The notes beneath the pieces were generated by a model. It searched no databases. It was not told the DNA's origin and saw nothing but the letters and a program-made list of their open reading frames with translations. A program made the position numbers and the translations under genes. Positions 10,545 to 21,837 of a DNA stretch of 64,000 bases are shown here, piece after piece; within the stretch, counting starts at the first letter, position 1, and every line of letters begins with the position of its first letter. Location of the stretch: the NCBI GenBank assembly GCA_023362775.1, contig JALMGJ010000006.1:11426501-11490500 (forward strand), read 5' to 3'. The stretch is from Charina bottae (taxonomy: Eukaryota > Chordata > Lepidosauria > Squamata > Charinaidae).

Positions 10545-10795
10545 TAATCAAGGAACTATTAACTCAGTCAATCAACCAAGCAGCAAACAACAGCCCAATC
10601 AAGGAACTCCTAAGGGGAGAACAACACCTCCACCAACACAAGCAGGACAAGCCATGGTATATAAACAGAGAGCAAGTCCCACTCCCTTTTCGCACTGAAG
10701 ATGTTGCCTAGTCTGGCAATGAAACGTCTGCAAGAAAACAACAAGGCTCAGAGAGCACCAAGGACTCCACAGTTCAACCCTGAGGTACAAATATT
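10545..10795 (+). mobile_element. Penelope-like element fragment (family B)
   Basis: This stretch matches, in opposite orientation, the sequence at 55690-55915. Shared landmarks are TATATAAACAGAGAGCAAGT, ACTGAAGATGTTGCCTAG, GGCAATGAAACGTCTGCAAG and AAGGACTCCACAGTTCAACC. It has no coding capacity. Assignment to Penelope-like terminal regions is an inference from the hammerhead-like core and the tendency of copies to sit in inverted pairs. The AATCAAGGAACT word occurs at both 10546 and 10597, perhaps a local duplication. Confidence 0.5.
10687..10738 (+). ncRNA. Hammerhead-ribozyme-like motif with paired helix I
   Basis: In order: TTTTC-GCA (10687-10694), CTGAAGA (10695-10701), one extra T, GTTGCC-loop-GGCAAT (helix II with one G-U pair), GAAAC (10721-10725), GTC (10726-10728), TGC-AA-GAAAA (10729-10738). 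GCA pairs with TGC directly beside the core, and TTTTC pairs with GAAAA across an AA bulge. This places the predicted cleavage after the C of GTC. Helix III is only A-U and C-G with no loop, so a monomer is unlikely to fold; a dimer could. The extra base before helix II is non-consensus, although an inserted base there is known from at least one viroid hammerhead. Confidence 0.5.
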
Positions 10796-10799
10796 CTTT

Positions 10800-10993
10800 T
10801 TGATTGGTCCCTGAAGTTTTCTCAGCAACATTTTTGGAAGTGGATTGCCATTACTTTCTTCCTAGGGCTGAGAGGGGATGACTGGCCCAGGGTCATCCAG
10901 TCAGCTTCATGCCTAAGGTGGGACTAGAACTCATAGTCTCCCAGTTTCTAGCCCAGAACCTTTAACCACTACATCAATCTAGCTCTTCTGAAG
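10800..10993 (-). mobile_element. CORE/MIR-like SINE, single copy
   Basis: Read on the minus strand, this is the squamate CORE-type SINE also seen at 41108-41350. It has a tRNA-like head (plus-strand AACCACTACATCAATCTAGC), a GGACTAGAACTC B-box region and a core with GACTGGCCCAGGGTCATCC. The two hexamers that bound the tandem arrays elsewhere are present here in mutated form (TGGATT at 10841 and CAGTTT at 10942), 101 bp apart. Confidence 0.75.
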
Positions 10994-12090
10994 AAATTTA
11001 GGATCTGGCTAATCCTCACAGTTCCTTGTGCAAACTAGGGACACAAAGGCAATTTTAATTTTTTTTTCAGAATTTTTATGGCCCTTTTGCCATCTAAACA
11101 CTGGAGGCTCAAGATGTCTATCTCTCCATCCCTTTGAAAAGGCTCCTTCACAGACCAAGAGGTAAAGTTCAGTCAATCAGTTGTTCAAGATCACAGACTG
11201 TCCCCTAAAGAAAATTCCCTTTCTATGACCATCATTTGCTGCAAATTTTGGGCTTTTTAAAGAAATTTCTGGGTCACGCTTCTGCTTTCCAGGACTTGGC
11301 CTGTTCATTAAATCCATAGCCTCCAACAGTCATTCCTTGTTAACTTGCTGACCCACGCCAGGCATGTGTGTCTTTGGAGAAATGAAAGAAATCATCATAA
11401 GGCTTCCACCTGTAGCTAGAGGGGCTTTTTATCAGATACAATGAGTTGGCAGGAGGTACTTGTGTTCATTTTTGCTGGAGAATGTACACAAATCTGCTGA
11501 GGTTGGTCAATAATAAAAAAAGCTTTCAAAAATATTACAAATATGGAAAGGCTTGAAAGATCAAAAGCCATTTGTGTTCGTTTGTTTCGGATCCAAAGGG
11601 ACACGCTGTCATGGTATTGCTCTTAGTCTGATGGACAAAATGTCCAGAAGAATTGGACCACAAAGAGATCTATATTCTTCAACAAAACAGATGGGTGTGC
11701 TTGTGAATACACATGCACACATATAGATAGAAAGATAGATTTTTAAATATCTTCAATATGCTCAAAGCAACTGCATTTTCCAATTAAAAGCCCCAAGTCA
11801 TTTTAGTTTTATCAAATCAGTAATTGAGAGACATTGGGGATTGGCTGTAACAATCATATCACTGAATATGACGTTCTCCGAGGGGATCTAACGGCACTTT
11901 TCAGTTCATCAAGTTCTTCAGATCCTTCAAAGAATTTAATAATGTCATGGACAGCTTCAGTCTTAGCTTATTTCAGACCTTTTTCAGCCTGCAATCCACT
12001 AATATCTGTATCATACACCAGCTATGCAAGTCAGCCAATAAAGGTCTGATAAATCTGGTTTTGTCCTTGACTGAGGGCTAAAATTGCACA
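10994..12090. other. Unique noncoding sequence
   Basis: No repeat family, RNA gene or exon was recognised. A short GATA-rich stretch lies at about 11725-11745. Confidence 0.45.
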
Positions 12091-12092
12091 TT

Positions 12093-12160
12093 TCATTCAT
12101 TCATTCATTCATTCATTCATTCATTCATTCATTCATTCATTCATTCATTCATTCATTCTG
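12093..12160. repeat. Microsatellite (ATTC)n
   Basis: About 17 uninterrupted CATT units directly abut the 3' end of the minus-strand L2-group fragment, so the array probably grew from the LINE's 3' terminal repeat. Confidence 0.95.
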
Positions 12161-12515
12161 TATAGCGACCCATCTCAAACCAGTAACTCTGGGTGGCGAA
12201 CAATCATAAAAACAATTAAACACAGTACAAAAAGAAATTAAATAGAAATAGCAGCCAAGAGATATTATAATCTGTTGGTGTCAACATAACCAGGAAACGG
12301 GCCCTTCACACACTCAGGACCCCAGGCCTGGGCACATAGCCAGGTCTTCAAGGCCTTCCGAAAGGCCAGCAGGGTCGGGGCCATCCTCCATCTCAGGAGG
12401 GAGGATGTTCCAGAGGGCAGGCGCCACAGCAGAAAAGGCACGCCTCCTGGTCCCCACCAGCCGACATTCCTTGGCTGATGGGACCGGGAGCATGCCCATC
12501 CTGCTGGACCAGATT
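12161..12515 (-). mobile_element. L2/CR1-group LINE, 3' fragment
   Basis: The minus strand encodes the C-terminal LINE segment CRLVGTRRRAFSAVAPALWN followed by ILPPEM, the same tail as in the 61-64 kb element and at 23596-24183. The 3' untranslated part (12161-12330) includes the complement of CCCAGAGTTACTGGTTTGAG and ends in (ATTC)n. It is truncated 5' at about 12515. Confidence 0.85.
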
Positions 12516-12539
12516 GTTAATAGCTCCATCTCTAATTTT

Positions 12540-12780
12540 TTTTTTTGGGGGGGGGAGCAAGAATTGGCCTTTTGCTATGTGTACTGAGTTAAGGCCTCGC
12601 TCTGTTTTCCTGCTAAAATTTAAACACACTCATTTGTTATTTCTCCCCAAAGCTTCTCTTTTCCACCTTATGATAAGCGTGTGCAAATATTTGATTAAGT
12701 TGTTTGGTTCAAAAGCTATGCTCTCACATCTCCAAATCAAATGGAGTTTCTATATTGAACTGAAATTAGTCCATAGAAGG
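12540..12780. other. AT-rich noncoding sequence beside MITEs
   Basis: A T/G homopolymer run (12536-12556) is followed by sequence repeating CTCCAAATCAAA-type words that recur at 12950-13150. This may be a host repeat into which the MITE at 12781 inserted; I cannot name it. Confidence 0.35.
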
Positions 12781-12924
12781 GGTGTTGATGGGGAAGGGGG
12801 GGTGTTAAAAAAGTCAAGATGGTGGCCGTGTGCATGTGTTGATGTACATAAAAAGGGGCTTAGGTTCAATCACGCAAGCGCAACCACCCTCTTGACTTTT
12901 TTGACTGCCCTCCATTGATACACC
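12781..12924. mobile_element. MITE, AAAAAGTCAAGATGG inverted-repeat family, copy 1
   Basis: Terminal GGTGT...ACACC and subterminal AAAAAGTCAAGATGGTGGCC form inverted repeats with the ACCACCCTCTTGACTTTTTT side. The family matches copy 2 at 13171-13290. No clear target duplication and no coding potential. The superfamily is not determinable by eye. Confidence 0.6.
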
Positions 12925-13170
12925 TGTTTCAGAATGTCAGATTGAATACCTCCAAATCAATTTGAGATTCCAATGAATTTTTCTATATGCTCAACCCCCA
13001 TCCCACCTCCTTTCCCCCCAAATTGAATAGATAATCCAAAATGGATTGACTCAATTCAAGGACTCATCTGAGAATCCAAAGCAAATAACTTTGCAGATCT
13101 GTTCCATTTTCCAAATTGACTTGGTACTTCTAATCAGATTGAATCTGATTCGCACAGGTTTATTTCCAGA

Positions 13171-13290
13171 GGTGTCTACAGAATGTGAACAAAAGTCAAG
13201 ATGATGGCCACAAACCGTGAATGTCCACCTGTTTTTTTATAGTGTCAACACACACCATCTTGACTTTTTTTATCATATTCTGCAGACACC
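13171..13290. mobile_element. MITE, AAAAAGTCAAGATGG inverted-repeat family, copy 2
   Basis: The termini GGTGTCTACAGAATGTGA and the complement of TCATATTCTGCAGACACC pair with few mismatches. Inside lie AAAAGTCAAGATGATGGCC and CCATCTTGACTTTTTTT. It has the same architecture as the copy 250 bp upstream. Confidence 0.7.
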
Positions 13291-13848
13291 CCCAACTTCA
13301 CTTCCCCCCCCTTCTTTTTCTTTTTAAGTATTATCCTATGTTTGTCTCTGAGACTGCAAAAAGAAGTCATGCTAATCAACTGCAAACTGTTTATCACATG
13401 CTGACAATAATATCAAGTGGAGATTTGCATATCTTTAGTCACCTTGTTGGAGTGGAAAGCAGAGCAAAAATGCTGCCAATATATATTAACATATGATCAA
13501 ATCATCTCAGTTTTAACTAGGCATGAACAAATCTATCCATTCCAATTTTGCTCAGATGCTCATTTTTCTTCAGTCTTAATTTTATTTAATTCCATTTCAA
13601 CATCTGTTTGTTTGTTTCCTGGTAAATGGCATTTGAACATAGTTACAAATAAATGCTTTTTTGCAAGGAATCCCCCCTAATTTTGCTGTACATTGATTTC
13701 ATTAATACATATATTTGCTTCATATAGACAGATACTGTATGCAAACTAATCTATTTCATGCTTAACCAGACCTGTATGTGCTAAATTTCAAATATTTACA
13801 GCCCTTCCAATTTTGCAATCTCTCTATTTATGTGTGTCTATGTGTGGG
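13291..13848. other. AT-rich noncoding sequence
   Basis: Nothing recognised apart from a C/T-rich stretch near 13305-13325. The open frames here are short and compositionally random. Confidence 0.4.
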
Positions 13849-13850
13849 TA

Positions 13851-14009
13851 TAGAGTCAGATGCAAAAATGTAGGTACCCCTGGTCAAATTGTATGTTTCA
13901 ATGAATCCCTAAATGGTACCATGTTGAGGTTGTGGCAGCTTCTGCTCACTCAGGGATTCTTTGAAACATACTATTTGACCAATGGTGCCTAAACTTTGGC
14001 ATGCTGCTG
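13851..14009. mobile_element. TA-flanked MITE (mariner/Tc1-like)
   Basis: Long inverted repeats pair: left TGTAGGTACCCCTGGTCAAA, right complement GGCACCATTGGTCAAATAGT, both continuing into GTATGTTTCAA and AATCCCT. TA dinucleotides flank both ends (about 13849 and 14010). TA targets suggest the mariner/Tc1 group; there is no transposase. Confidence 0.65.
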
Positions 14010-14015
14010 TAGATA

Positions 14016-14141
14016 TGTCTATGAAGGTTCTCAGTCATCCAGGTGGAATTGTCTGTAGCTTGAATCATGTCAACTGGATTTCTATTTTCTCAGTGGAAAC
14101 GTTTCGCTCCTTATCCAAGGAGCTTCTTCAGTCTGAGCAAA
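14016..14141 (-). mobile_element. Penelope-like fragment (family A), single arm
   Basis: This is one arm of the family seen inverted at 2831-3057, with near-identical sequence from TCAGTCATCCAGGTGGAATT through GAATCATGTCAACTGG to the hammerhead-like block and GTCTGAGCAAA. It lies directly beside the TA-flanked MITE. No duplication was found. Confidence 0.6.
14101..14131 (-). ncRNA. Hammerhead-like core in family A fragment
   Basis: The minus strand carries CTGAAGA, extra A, a GCTCC/GGAGC helix and GAAAC. Flanking CTCAG and CTGAG could pair as helix I but are offset from the core by one and two bases, so this version fits the consensus less well than the motif at 10687-10738. Confidence 0.35.
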
Positions 14142-14149
14142 GTTAGTAA

Positions 14150-17100
14150 GGGAATCCTTAAATATGTTTCTAGGGTGGCTGTGTGACCTTGCACCTGGGG
14201 CTAGGTCATGGTTATTTTGAGATGTTATTTCTAAGTCCCTTTATCATCCAAAAGAGGATCGTTAAGATCACCATGCTGCTGTTGAGCTTATTGTAGATAT
14301 TATTTCAGTATCCTTGCATGCATGATGTTAGAGGTTAGAATGCTGGAATGCAAACAGGGAGAGCTGGATGTTCAGTCCCACTGGCCTATGGAGCTTTCTT
14401 GGTGACCCAGTCATTTTCTTTCTCAATCTGTTCGACCCACATGGAGAGATCCCCATGTAGGCAGTCTTGAAAAGAGAGACAGAAAGGTAATCAATTAATT
14501 ATGAGTCAAATGCATGGCAAGCGTAGAATTCACAGGGAAGCAGAAATCAGATTTTGCCAGCACACATCCAAGCCCCTATTCACCAGATTTCAGAGAATGT
14601 AGGAACCGCCTTCTATAACAAGCCCCCCCCCCCCCGGTTTCTATTTTCAGCAGTGGGAAAAGTATGATGTGAAGCCAAGATATGAGAAGAATTTGCAGGA
14701 TTTCAAGAGAAAACTATGATCAGACATTTTTAACACTGTTATATGGTAAGTAGGCCAATGGTTCTTGCAGTTGTGTAATGATGTGTGGGAATGGCCTTGG
14801 GAGACAGGTGGAAGAGCTGCAGACTAGGCAACGGTCAGGTAAGAGGCAGCTGAGCCCACAGAAGGAGCGAGGGAGTGGTAAATGTCTCAGAAGGGACCCA
14901 CCCTAGCTTCTTGGACTGTAAAGGTGAGGAGGGAGAGAGGTACTTGAAAGATTTGCAAGATTTGTTAATGTAAGCTTACAATAAAGTTAGAGCTAGTACT
15001 TCTGGGGGTGCTTCTTGGCTGGACTACCTCATAAGGTTGACAAGTTGCAAGCAGAGACAAGGTGCAGAGACTAGTGTAAATCCACTGTTTCACTGCCTTC
15101 TTTGTGGGGCACAATTTTGCCCCATCAGTTCCCCCCCCCCATGTTACATGATCACAGCATAATTCCAGGAATTACCACAAAGGAGAAATGGCCATTGTAG
15201 AGAACTCTAAGTGGCTATTAGCATGGGAGCTCATATTCTGTTAAAAGAAAGATGAAGCTGACAACCTCAACCACTTGTACATTTTCAGAACTAGTCAGAT
15301 TTTTTTTTTAAAAAAAATATTCCATAGATCCATATCAACAAAATCTTAAATGTGCTCTTAGCAAAACCCACAGTGGAATTGTTTTACATCCCTACCAAGT
15401 ACACAAGATCTGCCTTATTATCCACTTTACTGGTCTTATATTCATTTGAAAAGGATTTTTTTTAAAAAAAAAAATCCTAAAACAATACCTCCTATAACCT
15501 AGTTTCTGATCAGGACAGGGTCTTTCTTTCTCTCCTTCCCACTCAGAAAGTCACAGGCCAACTATCAGAAAGCTACGGCAAATGATTATGATGGGGATTC
15601 CCTTTCTTCGTTGATGAATATTCTGCGGCAATGTGGTACAGATTGACTTAGTAATTTGGTATCTTGTTCTATGTAAATTTTGAATAACAGCCTATGGCTG
15701 CATACATAATATATCTATTTATTTACATAAATTTAAAAACACCTGATTCCCAATGACTCTGAGCACTTTATGCTATAAAAAAGCTAGTACAATAAAATGA
15801 AAGAACAAAGTGATGTGCATCCAGAAAACCACACAAAACAAATGGTTCTCAAAGGTAGACCCATGTAAGGTTCATTGCAATAGTCTATTCTTGAAGTGAC
15901 TAGGGCAAAAGTGAAGGAAAAGTCAATATGGATTCTAAAGATACATCATAACACAGAGGATAACATTACCCTTTAACCACTGTGACTCCTGGACACACGC
16001 ACATAGAGACGTAGAGACACCCACACACAAAACAAACCCTACCCACACCATTGAACAGAATTCAATCAAGACGAGTGTATTCTACAATTATAGCAAATTG
16101 AATCCTTTTGATCAGACCGTGACTTTGTTCCAATCAAATCCTGATCAAAATCTCCACCCCAAGCACTATTAATCTTTGTGTCTGGGAGGTATGGCAGCAC
16201 TGAGAAAGCATGTACAGTACAAGACAGAGTCCCAAATGTTGATTATTAATGGTTTCTAATGAAGAAAACCCATGGCATTTGGTGGCCCTTCTTCTTTCAT
16301 ATTTTCCTTTCTAATAATATAACTTTACCGCAATCAAAAGGATGTATCTGAAAGAAAATGGGCCAGATTTTCCACTCAGACCAAAAGTAATGTTTTCCAA
16401 GAACAGCTGAGTTTGCTATAATTAAAGCACACTAAAGAAAATGGACAACAAATTATCTCGGTGCGACGGACTTTAATTGCAAAGTCCAGGCTTCATTGCA
16501 AAAGTCATCCCATAAAAAAAAATGCTTCACATTCTTTCCTGCTTCCCATCCTTTATCCACACTGACAGCTCTATCTTCAAGAGAAGTGTGATGTCAGCTG
16601 GCCCAATGCTCCTCAAAGCCGTCCACAACATTTAGAATCAAGCCTTCTCAACTATCAAAATCTTAATCATCTTTCTTCTGGATGCTGGGAAGTTGAAGGC
16701 AGAAGACCTATGCTCAAGTATTAGCTCAGGTATGTTATGAACTTCGCTGGCCAAAGGCAGAGTCAGGCTGTTGAAAACCCTTTCTCCAACAAATGAATTC
16801 TGTTAATGGCAGCAGTAGACCTCAGGGGGCAAAACAAGAGGCCTCTTTTGGTCAAGGAAGTACATGCAGACACCTAGAGCAGACTACTGAAATATATGTC
16901 ATTTAAAATGTAGTCGATTATTTGGGCAATTTTGCATTATTTTATATAGTAGTAGATTTAGTTTAGAGGAACTAACTGTTTCTCTATCATCCACATTGTT
17001 CATGAAAGTGAATCCAAAGAGGAACTAACTGTTATGGGGGTTGAGCATTTCTTTCCAAAGGTACAATGGGGAAGGCAAGAGGTGAGCAGATTAAGGCTGT

Positions 17101-17710
17101 CCACCAGGTCTTTAACTTTAAGAAGCCCTGTGTACACTCCCTCTACTACAGCAGTGGGGAGTGGGAATCTCCTCCCTCTTGCAGCTTCTTCCAGGAATAA
17201 TCTGGTGACTCTACAACATTAGTCAGATGACCTCTAAATGCTAATCAGAAGACAATGTTGTGGGGGGGGGGTGTCAACTAATTATTTCCAACAAAAAACT
17301 GCATGAAGATGGTGATCCCCTGCACAGATTTCTGTGAGCTCAGGTTTTTTGTTTTTGGTTTAGTTAAAAGACAGGCTACCTTCAGTCACCTCAAAAAGGA
17401 CATATGAACGTTCCTGCTTCCTCTGTGAATGTTTAGATACACTTTTTTTTCTCCCTGCAAAACAGGAAAAAGGGATCTGTGGAACTGTTGAGATGCATTG
17501 CTCAGCAACTCTGCTGCTCCCCAGTGGGTTAGCTAGAATTTTCAGACTGTCTTCAAGGGACACCCCACAAAGAGTGCATTACCTTGAGGTTATCAGCTCC
17601 AGAGTCAACAAAGCCAGGTTTCTTTCTTCCAGGTACAGATGCAAATGCTGGGTTAGACAAAGCTGAGAAAAAGCCCTCTTTGCCCCTAGTGTTAGCTCTA
17701 TCTTAAAAAG
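14150..17710. other. Long unique noncoding stretch
   Basis: No exon, RNA gene or repeat was recognised over 3.5 kb except homopolymer runs (C13 near 14627, C10 near 15130, G10 near 17262). The segment 16300-16530 has the even composition and dense homeodomain/POU-like words (TTTAATTGCAAAG, TTCATTGCAAAAG) typical of conserved noncoding elements. Confidence 0.45.
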
Positions 17711-17714
17711 TTCC

Positions 17715-17910
17715 CCATGGTATTTTTATCCTGTCTTTCCTCCAGGAGCTCAAGGTGACTTACATTTTGGCTTAAGATCAAATCTGTAGTCCATGGTGAT
17801 CTTCCTTTATTTTATTCCTCCTACAGGAACCCTGTCAGGTAGGTTGGGCTGTGAGTGTGGGACTGTCAGTCTTACCAGGTAGACCAGACAGGAAACATGA
17901 CCAGCTGAGC
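17715..17910 (-). mobile_element. Possible CORE/MIR-like SINE remnant
   Basis: TTTCCTCCAGGAGCTCAAGG, CCTGTCAGGTAGGTTGGGCT and GACCAGCTGAGCTAC follow the order of the MIR-like element at 30285-30490. Divergence is high and the ends are approximate. Confidence 0.4.
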
Positions 17911-18700
17911 TACTTCTACTTTATTGTAAAGCTACATTAACAGAATCTTGCAAGTCTGAAAGTACCATTCTCCTGCTGTCTCCCTTACAGCCTGAGAAAC
18001 TAGGGAGGGTCCCTTCTGAGCCTCTTGCCCTGCCCACTATCCAGCTGCGGGCTATGCCCTCTCTTATCTGAATGTTCCCTAGGCAGCATCTCTTCACCCC
18101 GTCTCCCAAGATGTCTTCCCACATACCATTACAGGGACTATCTCAAAGATTCAATGCTGAGCGTGGACCAGGTCTCCAATACCTTAACTACTGCACACAC
18201 TGGCTATCTACCTAGCACTTGCTGCATCCTAGAACTTTCCTTAGAAGCGGGCCCATCTTTCAGGAAAATGGCAGAAATCACCTGGAGTTATAAGGGTCAT
18301 GCTAGGAAGCTAGAGAGGGTGGTGGGGAAGAGCCTTGCCAGTTTGTCTTCAAGGAATTGTGTAATGGTCAGTTTCTAAACTGACAAAGATTCAGGAGATG
18401 GTTTGGTAAAGCTCCTCGGTTATTAGTGAAGAGAACTGCCAGTTTGCCAGTTCACAGAAAGGCAGTAAGAAAGAAAATGAGGAATGTTCCACCTCAATAT
18501 ATGTAGAGGATATAGTGATTGTAGATAAGAAATAGTTCAGTTGCTGGAATTCTTGTAATTCCATCTGTTTCTTCTCTTGCTAAACAGACTCTTTAAGAAT
18601 CATACTTGGAAAAGGAATTAATTTCCGTTTTAGGGAGAGGTCAAGAGCCTAACAAAAAGCATGCATTGTGACAATCCATACTCGTTCTGGCAGCCCTTTT
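17911..18700. other. Unique noncoding sequence
   Basis: Nothing recognised. The 117-codon frame at 18025-18378 has no motif, no repeats and no coding-like composition that I can see. Confidence 0.4.
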
Positions 18701-18712
18701 GTGAATAGGCTG

Positions 18713-19096
18713 TTGTTGTTGTTGTTGTTGTTCAGTCGTTTAGTCGTGTCCAACTCTTCGTGACCTCATGGACCACGGCACGCCAGGCCTTCCTGTCCTC
18801 CACTGTCTCCTGGAGTTTACTCAAATTCATGTTCGTTACATCGGTGATGCTATCTAACCATCTCATCCTCTGCCGTCCCCTCCTCCTTTTGCCTTCAGTC
18901 TTTCCCAGCATCAGGGTCTTTTCCAGTGAGTCCTCTCTTCACAATAGGTGGCCAAAGTATTTGAGCTTCAACTTCAGTATCTGTCCTTCCAATGAGCAGT
19001 CAGGGTTGATTTCCTTTAGGATTGACTGATTTGACCTCCTTGCAGTCCAAGGGACTCTTAAGAGTCTTCTATAGCACCACAGTTCAAAAGCAAGTT
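18713..19096 (-). mobile_element. BovB LINE, 3' end with target duplication
   Basis: A 384-bp 5'-truncated BovB on the minus strand is flanked by TGAATAGGCTG at 18702-18712 and 19097-19107 (perfect). It carries the C-terminal coding segment (complement of 18760-19029) and a (GTT)n 3' tract at 18713-18733. It ends at the complement of the GCTTTTGAACTGTGGTGCTA region. Confidence 0.95.
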
Positions 19097-19107
19097 TGAA
19101 TAGGCTG

Positions 19108-21280
19108 TAGCAGCTACTATAGAAGGGGGTCCCAAGTTATGCTTTCAAAATCCCAAGTGTGCCCAATAGCCCAAAGAGTCTGCTTTCTGCTGATGGAGCA
19201 AGTTTCCCTTGTCCAATAGATGCCCCTCTGGGAATGGAGAACCATACCAAGTCATCATTTGATGCCCATGGCAAACTCTGCCTAACTACCAAGTTGAGGA
19301 TGGAGAATCTCAACCTGGGAAGTTTGGTTCCATTGACAAAAGCAACACATAGACTAAGTCTTAAACTAATGCTCTCAGGGATTAATATTCCAATCCAGGC
19401 AGGTCATGGTCATTGCAATACAAGAAATGAAATGCTAGAAATGTGCATGTTTACACAAGAATTGAAAGATCAAAGGGACTGAAGAAAAGGAGAGGGAATA
19501 ATGGCCAGAAACAGAGTAGACACTAGTAGAAGGGTGTGTGTGTGATATATTGTGCTGTATGAGTTTAACGAGACTTCTGTTTACCTAGCAGCTGACATAT
19601 GTTTCAGTCTAGAGAGGGATTAGAATACACAGCTGGTGAGTATTTGGCACACAGGTGTCTTGGTCTCTGCATTTGCTCACTAGTTAACAGTAGTTGGTTC
19701 TGCCAATACCTGTGCATGTGCAAATGAGCATGTAAGGGGAAAATCCTTTTGAGTGGTGTTAGAGAGAGATTGAGAGAGAGCGAATGAATGTTCAATATTA
19801 CCTACCCTCCTGGGCAGTAAGAATAAAATTAAAGGGTGCTTGGCATTTGCCTTTCGGCATCATCATCACTTGCATTTGCATCACATGCAAAGCCACCATG
19901 TTTTTATAGTAAGAGGCCCACCTGATAACTTTGTTGACCAGAACATGAATAGGCACCAGTAATTCTCACCCTGTGCTTAGGTGTCATCATTCCAACAGCC
20001 AGACTGCTGTTGAATTTGTGTTGTGTGTTGAGACCGTATAGATGCTTGAAGGGATGGGAAACTAAATCAGCAGGGAAAGATTCTCAAGACTAGGAAGCTG
20101 TCACGGAGAAACTTTAATTCTGTTCCGGTTGTGGAATACTGGTTCCATCATTCTTTTGACCAATTGCTGGTGCTGAGAGCATTGAATAGGAGCAAGGTTG
20201 CTTGAATTTTACCTGTACGTAAAGGGCAGCAGGCTGAAAATATATCTGTATGCATCTATTGAAGGATTTATAGGCCACCTCTCAAAACTGAATTTTTCCC
20301 AAGGCTGGCTTACATAAATATTTTAAAGCCAACTATCCAAGAAGTTACATCAAAAACAGGCACATCCCAAGGCAATTGATCAATCGATCAATCAGTCAGT
20401 CAATTAATCAAAGAGCAGTTAAATTCAGGAACAATTTTTAAAAAGCATAAAACAGAAAGTGAAACCAGGTGCTGGACACAACTGAGTGGTTTTGCTTTAA
20501 AAAAATGGCAGAAGTGTAGCAAAATGCAGATCCAAATTGCAAAAAATGACACTGTTAAAAATGAAAAGGCCAGAGGAGCTAAATTAGTCTTTGCCTAGTG
20601 CTGAAAACACAATAGAATAGCTCCAATCAGTTTGCTTAGGGAAAATATTCCAAAATTGAAGGGCCATCATGGAGAAGTGCATCCTTGTTGACCACAATAT
20701 GGGAGAAGATCAAATTCTTTCTACCCGTGCCTACTGATCAGTCTCAAAATAATATATAGAAGTATACTCACCCTGATGCCATCTACTGTCGCTTCCAAAA
20801 AGGAACTTGAGGACTAAGTTCACTCTCAATTATGACTCTCCCCAGTGATTACAAGGGTAACTAGCTTGTTTCTCCCATTGATTTAGTAGAACACAACCCC
20901 CTCATTTGGCCTTATAGATCAATAAAAACAGCCAACTTCAGGAATAAGTTAAACCAGCTGTTGAACAGTAGCAAAAGGATAGATTTAAAAAGATGGCAGC
21001 ATTAAATCAGGAAGGAAGAGGAGAAAGGTGCAGCTTTGCATGTAGAAGTTTTCAAACTCAAATCCTGCTCATGCTAGTTGAAAGCAAAAGCTGACAAATG
21101 ATAGGAAGAACTTCTTTCTTCCCAAGCCTAAAAAATTTTCACCAGAGAGGTACATGGGATGGATGGATCAATATTCTGATTCAATGACCTTATTCACACA
21201 TCACCTTCAACCATGATTTGCTCAATAGAGCAAAACAGGCTTGTTTGTACCATATATTTACTGCATATATATATAATTTA
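19108..21280. other. Unique noncoding sequence with faint LINE traces
   Basis: No exon recognised. A TTTATAGGCCACCTCTCAAA...GGCTTACATAAATATTTTAA segment near 20265-20330 resembles an old LINE or CORE-SINE 3' tail, and a (CAATCAAT)-like stretch lies at 20378-20412. Confidence 0.4.
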
Positions 21281-21346
21281 AAGATAAGATAAGATAAGAT
21301 AAGATAAGATAAGATAAGATAAGATAAGATAAGATAAGATAAGATA
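21281..21346. repeat. Microsatellite (AAGAT)n
   Basis: About 13 perfect AAGAT pentamers lie immediately upstream of an AT-rich stretch that was the BovB integration site at 21362. Confidence 0.95.
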
Positions 21347-21362
21347 ATGATATATATAAAAT

Positions 21363-21799
21363 TCCAGTAGTAATGTATGGCTGTGAGAGTTGGACCATAA
21401 GGAAGGCTGAGCGCCAAAGAATTGATGCTTTCGAACTGTGGTGCTGGAGAAGACTCTTAAGAGTCCCTTGGACTGCAAGGAGGTCAAATCAGTCAATCCT
21501 AAAGGAAATCAACCCTGACTGCTCATTGGAAGGACAGATGCTGAAGCTGAAGCTCAAATACTTTGGCCACCTAATGCGAAGAGAGGACTCACTGGAAAAG
21601 ACCCTGATGCTGGGAAAGACTGGAGGCAAAAGGAGAAGGGGACGGCAGAGGATGAGATGGTTAGATAGCATCACCGATGTAATGAACATGAATTTGAGTA
21701 AACTCAGAGAGACAGTGGAGGACAGGAAGGCCTGGCGTGCTATGGTCCATGAGGTCACGAAGAGTCGGACACGACTAAACGACTGAACAACAACAACAA
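21363..21799 (+). mobile_element. BovB LINE, 3' end with target duplication
   Basis: This 437-bp 5'-truncated BovB has a perfect ATATATAAAAT duplication (21352-21362 and 21800-21810). Its coding part is open from 21373 to 21786, covering YGCESWTIRKAERQRIDAF through VTKSRTRLND with a normal stop, followed by GAACAACAACAACAA. The undamaged C-terminal frame suggests a young insertion. Confidence 0.95.
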
Positions 21800-21837
21800 A
21801 TATATAAAATATAATTTATACACAGACACACACACAC

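Noticed and set aside
18025..18378. 117-codon frame as a possible exon
   Set aside because: No domain, no clear acceptor/donor framing and no similarity I recognise.
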